NCBI RefSeq assembly: GCF_008831285.2
Contig: NC_045144.1
Span: 20,165,716 to 20,229,715, forward strand
Length of the DNA stretch: 64,000 bases
Source of the DNA: Nymphaea colorata
Taxonomy: Eukaryota; Streptophyta; Magnoliopsida; Nymphaeales; Nymphaeaceae
Reading direction: 5' to 3'
Numbering within the stretch: position 1 is the stretch's first letter; each line of letters begins with the position of its first letter. Position numbers and translations under genes: made by a program. This document shows, piece after piece, positions 61,755 through 64,000 of this stretch. The notes beneath the pieces were generated by a model that was not told the DNA's origin, did no database searches, and saw nothing but the letters and a program-made list of their open reading frames with translations.

Positions 61755-64000
61755 GTTTTCCCCAATAATGCTAGCCTTTTAGCTATTTCCAAATTCTGCC
61801 AACCAGCTTTTTTCAAATTTGTCAAATTAATTAATGCTTATCTTGTGTCCCCGTGTTTGTGCATATCCCTTTCGTCCATGATCACTATTGGAAAACCCTA
61901 ATACTTTATGTTTAGGTGATTTTTTTAGCAAGGAAAAGGTTTTTATACTCCTAATTATGTCTTAATATGCAATTTAGTTGTAACTGAAATTTTACTTTCA
62001 TGAACATTCATGCCCAAAAAACCATAAAAGTCGATCACAACAAAATTTCTTTCTTGTCATGAATTAAGCAACTCTCTTACATCTTTCGTCTTATTAAATG
62101 CATGCTGCCAAATATTTAAGGAAGATAAATATTTGACTATCAAAATCCGATAAAGTCTTTTGTACTTTCCTTTTTCTGTGCGTTAAGTTCCTGTGTCCAA
62201 ATGTTTCTGAATATGGGGATGTGTTCAATATTTAGAAATCTACACTTTCGAGGAGAACTGTTGGAGCACCCACTAAGTCAATTGGGTTTGCTAGCATATG
62301 ACATTCTCTAAAAGGTTGCAAAATGAATTCTCCAAACAAGATCAACTATCTGAATGCCTAATCCAATTGGGTTTAACTATAGTAACCCAAATGTCAGGAT
62401 ATCCACTCGAGGAAATGCCATATATTTTGTTCCACAGATTATGTCATGGAACTCAAAGGAAGAGCCTCTTGATCCACTACAGAATTTGAGTACAAGGCTA
62501 GTGCCAATGCTACAGCAGAAATTATGTCACTGATATTTAACTCAAGAAGTAGGAATTCCTTGGATAAAAGATTTAAACCACTATTTGATGAAGATAAATA
62601 TAGCACACCTTGGCTCTGCCTCTCATTTGTTATACTACAACTAAAAGCATAATGCACAGAAATTGATTAGAATTACTTGATTTATATATAGCTTTTTAAA
62701 GTGCGAACTGGAATGCCTAAAGATTGGGTTAGGGTTTGCAAGACCAAGCATTGAGGACAATTTTGGGCCAAGATGTTATATTGGCATTAGAGCATGTACA
62801 GATATATGTACACTCTGTATGTATTGTGCCAGCGGGCGCCATAGTTGCTCAATTACAACCTTTAAAATTGTGTTCTCCCTTTATATGATCTAACTACATC
62901 TAAGTGAACTCCAGGGTTTGGGACCTGGAAATCCACTTCCAAACAGACCATTTGGAAGCATGTACGTGCAAGCTCATGGACCCTCTTGTTTCCTATTATT
63001 ATTTTATGGTTAGATAATAGATGAACTCTCGTCTCCAGTAACGTTGGCGTGTATGCAAGGGCCTTATTAGTTAAGCCGTTCACCTTTTTTTCAGACAAGT
63101 AACAGATTAGTTATGAAGGTTTGGCCATTTTTTGAAGTAGGAAAAAGATATGTGCTTAACGGTTCTATATCCTCCGGAACAACGGATTTGGTGCAACAAG
63201 AATCCCATTTTACACCAATATCATCACCAGGAGCAAATCCAGGCATCTTGACTGAAGCGAACTAATTTAAAAATTTTAAACCCCTTACATACATGGCAAA
63301 ATGTTGATTAAGGAGCACTATATATAAATAAGTAAATGATTGGTGGGCAGATAATATGTAAATTGGCAAATGGGTAGAGCTAACAATACGTAAATGTAGA
63401 GACAATGTGGACAACTGCCCACACATGACCATATCTGTCTCCACTCCTGAACGTCCTTATCTCCTAGTCTATCCCTTTCATTTCATCATGTAGTGGAGCT
63501 TAGTCGTCATCATGTTTGTAGCTAAGAAAGATAATTTACAACTCTCTTGCCAGTGACTGGATGAGCAAACGATATGGAGATTAGGATATGAACACTCTTA
63601 ATTTCATTGATTTTGATTGGTGAGGAGAAAAGTATTAATATGGTTATCGAGAACGTGAATTGTGCTTCAAGTAATTGTGGGAGATCAGCTTGGCCATCTT
63701 ATTTTCTGCAAACCATTAAAAACCATTTACGCGGTATTAATCTATAGGTTGGCAGGGTTGACTTAGCCGATATTAATTAAGGACATAATTGAAAACGAAT
63801 TAACGTGACCAAACTTCAACGCCAATTCAACTATCTTTAAAATTAAGATCGTATAAAATTCAAATAAGTCAGGCCACTAGATGTGTATTCACAATGTGCT
63901 GCTAGTGTCATATTGACGTGTTCCTCGCTGTTTGACCTAATTGCTAGAATGGTAGAACAAGGTGCTACTAAGCCTAGGCACCGGCATGTGCCATCCTGGA
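61755..64000. repeat. Array spacer beyond gene F, cut by window edge
   Basis: Blocks match the spacer upstream of gene A in order: TTGGAGCAC and CTAGCATATGACAT near 62260-62310, CATGGAACTCAAAG near 62446, ATGGTTATCGAGAACGTGAA near 63640 and TGACGTGTTCCTCGCTGT near 63915. No gene is seen. Confidence 0.75.

Larger units (their letters stand above)
30125..64000 (-). repeat. Tandem array of six glycine-rich protein gene units
   Basis: Six units on the minus strand each contain, in transcription order, a spacer, a compact promoter with TATA box, a signal-peptide exon, an intron of 0.3-0.7 kb, a Gly-rich exon and a conserved 3' flank. Start-to-start distances are 7.7, 5.7, 4.5, 4.8 and 6.3 kb. Spacer blocks recur in the same order: TTGACGYGTTCRTCRCTGTTCGACC near 34280, 40235, 49705, 55935 and 63915, and ATTACTGCCGCTGGAAATTT near 34680, 40608 and 50117 (a diverged copy near 56315). 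Unit differences come from deletions and transposon insertions. The right end is not reached. Confidence 0.92.

Noticed and set aside
1-64000. tRNA, rRNA or other structured RNA genes
   Set aside because: I scanned for T-loop-like GGTTCRANNCC and matching ends on both strands and found none with a consistent cloverleaf. A covariance-model search would be needed to exclude them.

Overview
This window is nuclear DNA from a land plant, almost certainly a flowering plant. The evidence is spliced genes with GT-AG introns, an AT-rich background, many (TA)n and (GA)n microsatellites, small inverted-repeat transposons, and two recognisable plant proteins: fimbrin and the chromatin regulator EDM2. I cannot name the species. 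The long EDM2 introns (up to 6 kb) suggest a medium to large genome.

Layout: (1) Positions 1-1024 (+) hold the last four exons of a plant fimbrin gene, cut by the left edge. (2) Positions 1025 to about 5450 are non-coding, with a (GA)n tract, a degenerate 148-bp tandem duplication and MITE-like sequence. (3) Positions 5791-29132 (+) hold a complete EDM2-like gene. I reconstruct 19 coding exons encoding 1387 residues: an acidic N-terminal part, a PHD-finger block, a degenerate methyltransferase-like domain (DFCCG, NPPFG) and a long disordered tail containing a seven-copy 17-residue repeat. Its introns carry a 58-bp minisatellite and transposon remnants. (4) From about 30125 to the right edge is a tandem array on the minus strand. 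Six intact two-exon genes (A-F, starts at 31385, 39089, 44779, 49255, 54074 and 60330) encode 105-116 residue secreted proteins. Each has a near-identical signal peptide (starts MKRVSVPIL), a short Asp/His-rich linker, a GPGWGG-type Gly/Trp/Pro repeat and a C-terminal Cys motif (CRYRCYYGRCC). They resemble distant class II glycine-rich proteins.

The array units (4.5-7.7 kb) share promoters, introns, 3' regions and long spacers. A MITE at the same place in four spacers shows that whole units were duplicated. Later unit-specific events include a TIR element in spacer B-C, GC-rich hAT-like elements in spacers A-B and beyond F, a microhomology deletion next to gene D, an intron deletion in gene C and several in-frame deletions of the linker. 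Spacer sequence beyond gene F still matches the array, so it probably continues past 64 kb.

The array is the least described part of the window. No function can be proved from sequence; a secreted cell-wall or defence role is an inference. All exon coordinates come from reading splice sites and frame continuity by eye, without transcripts.
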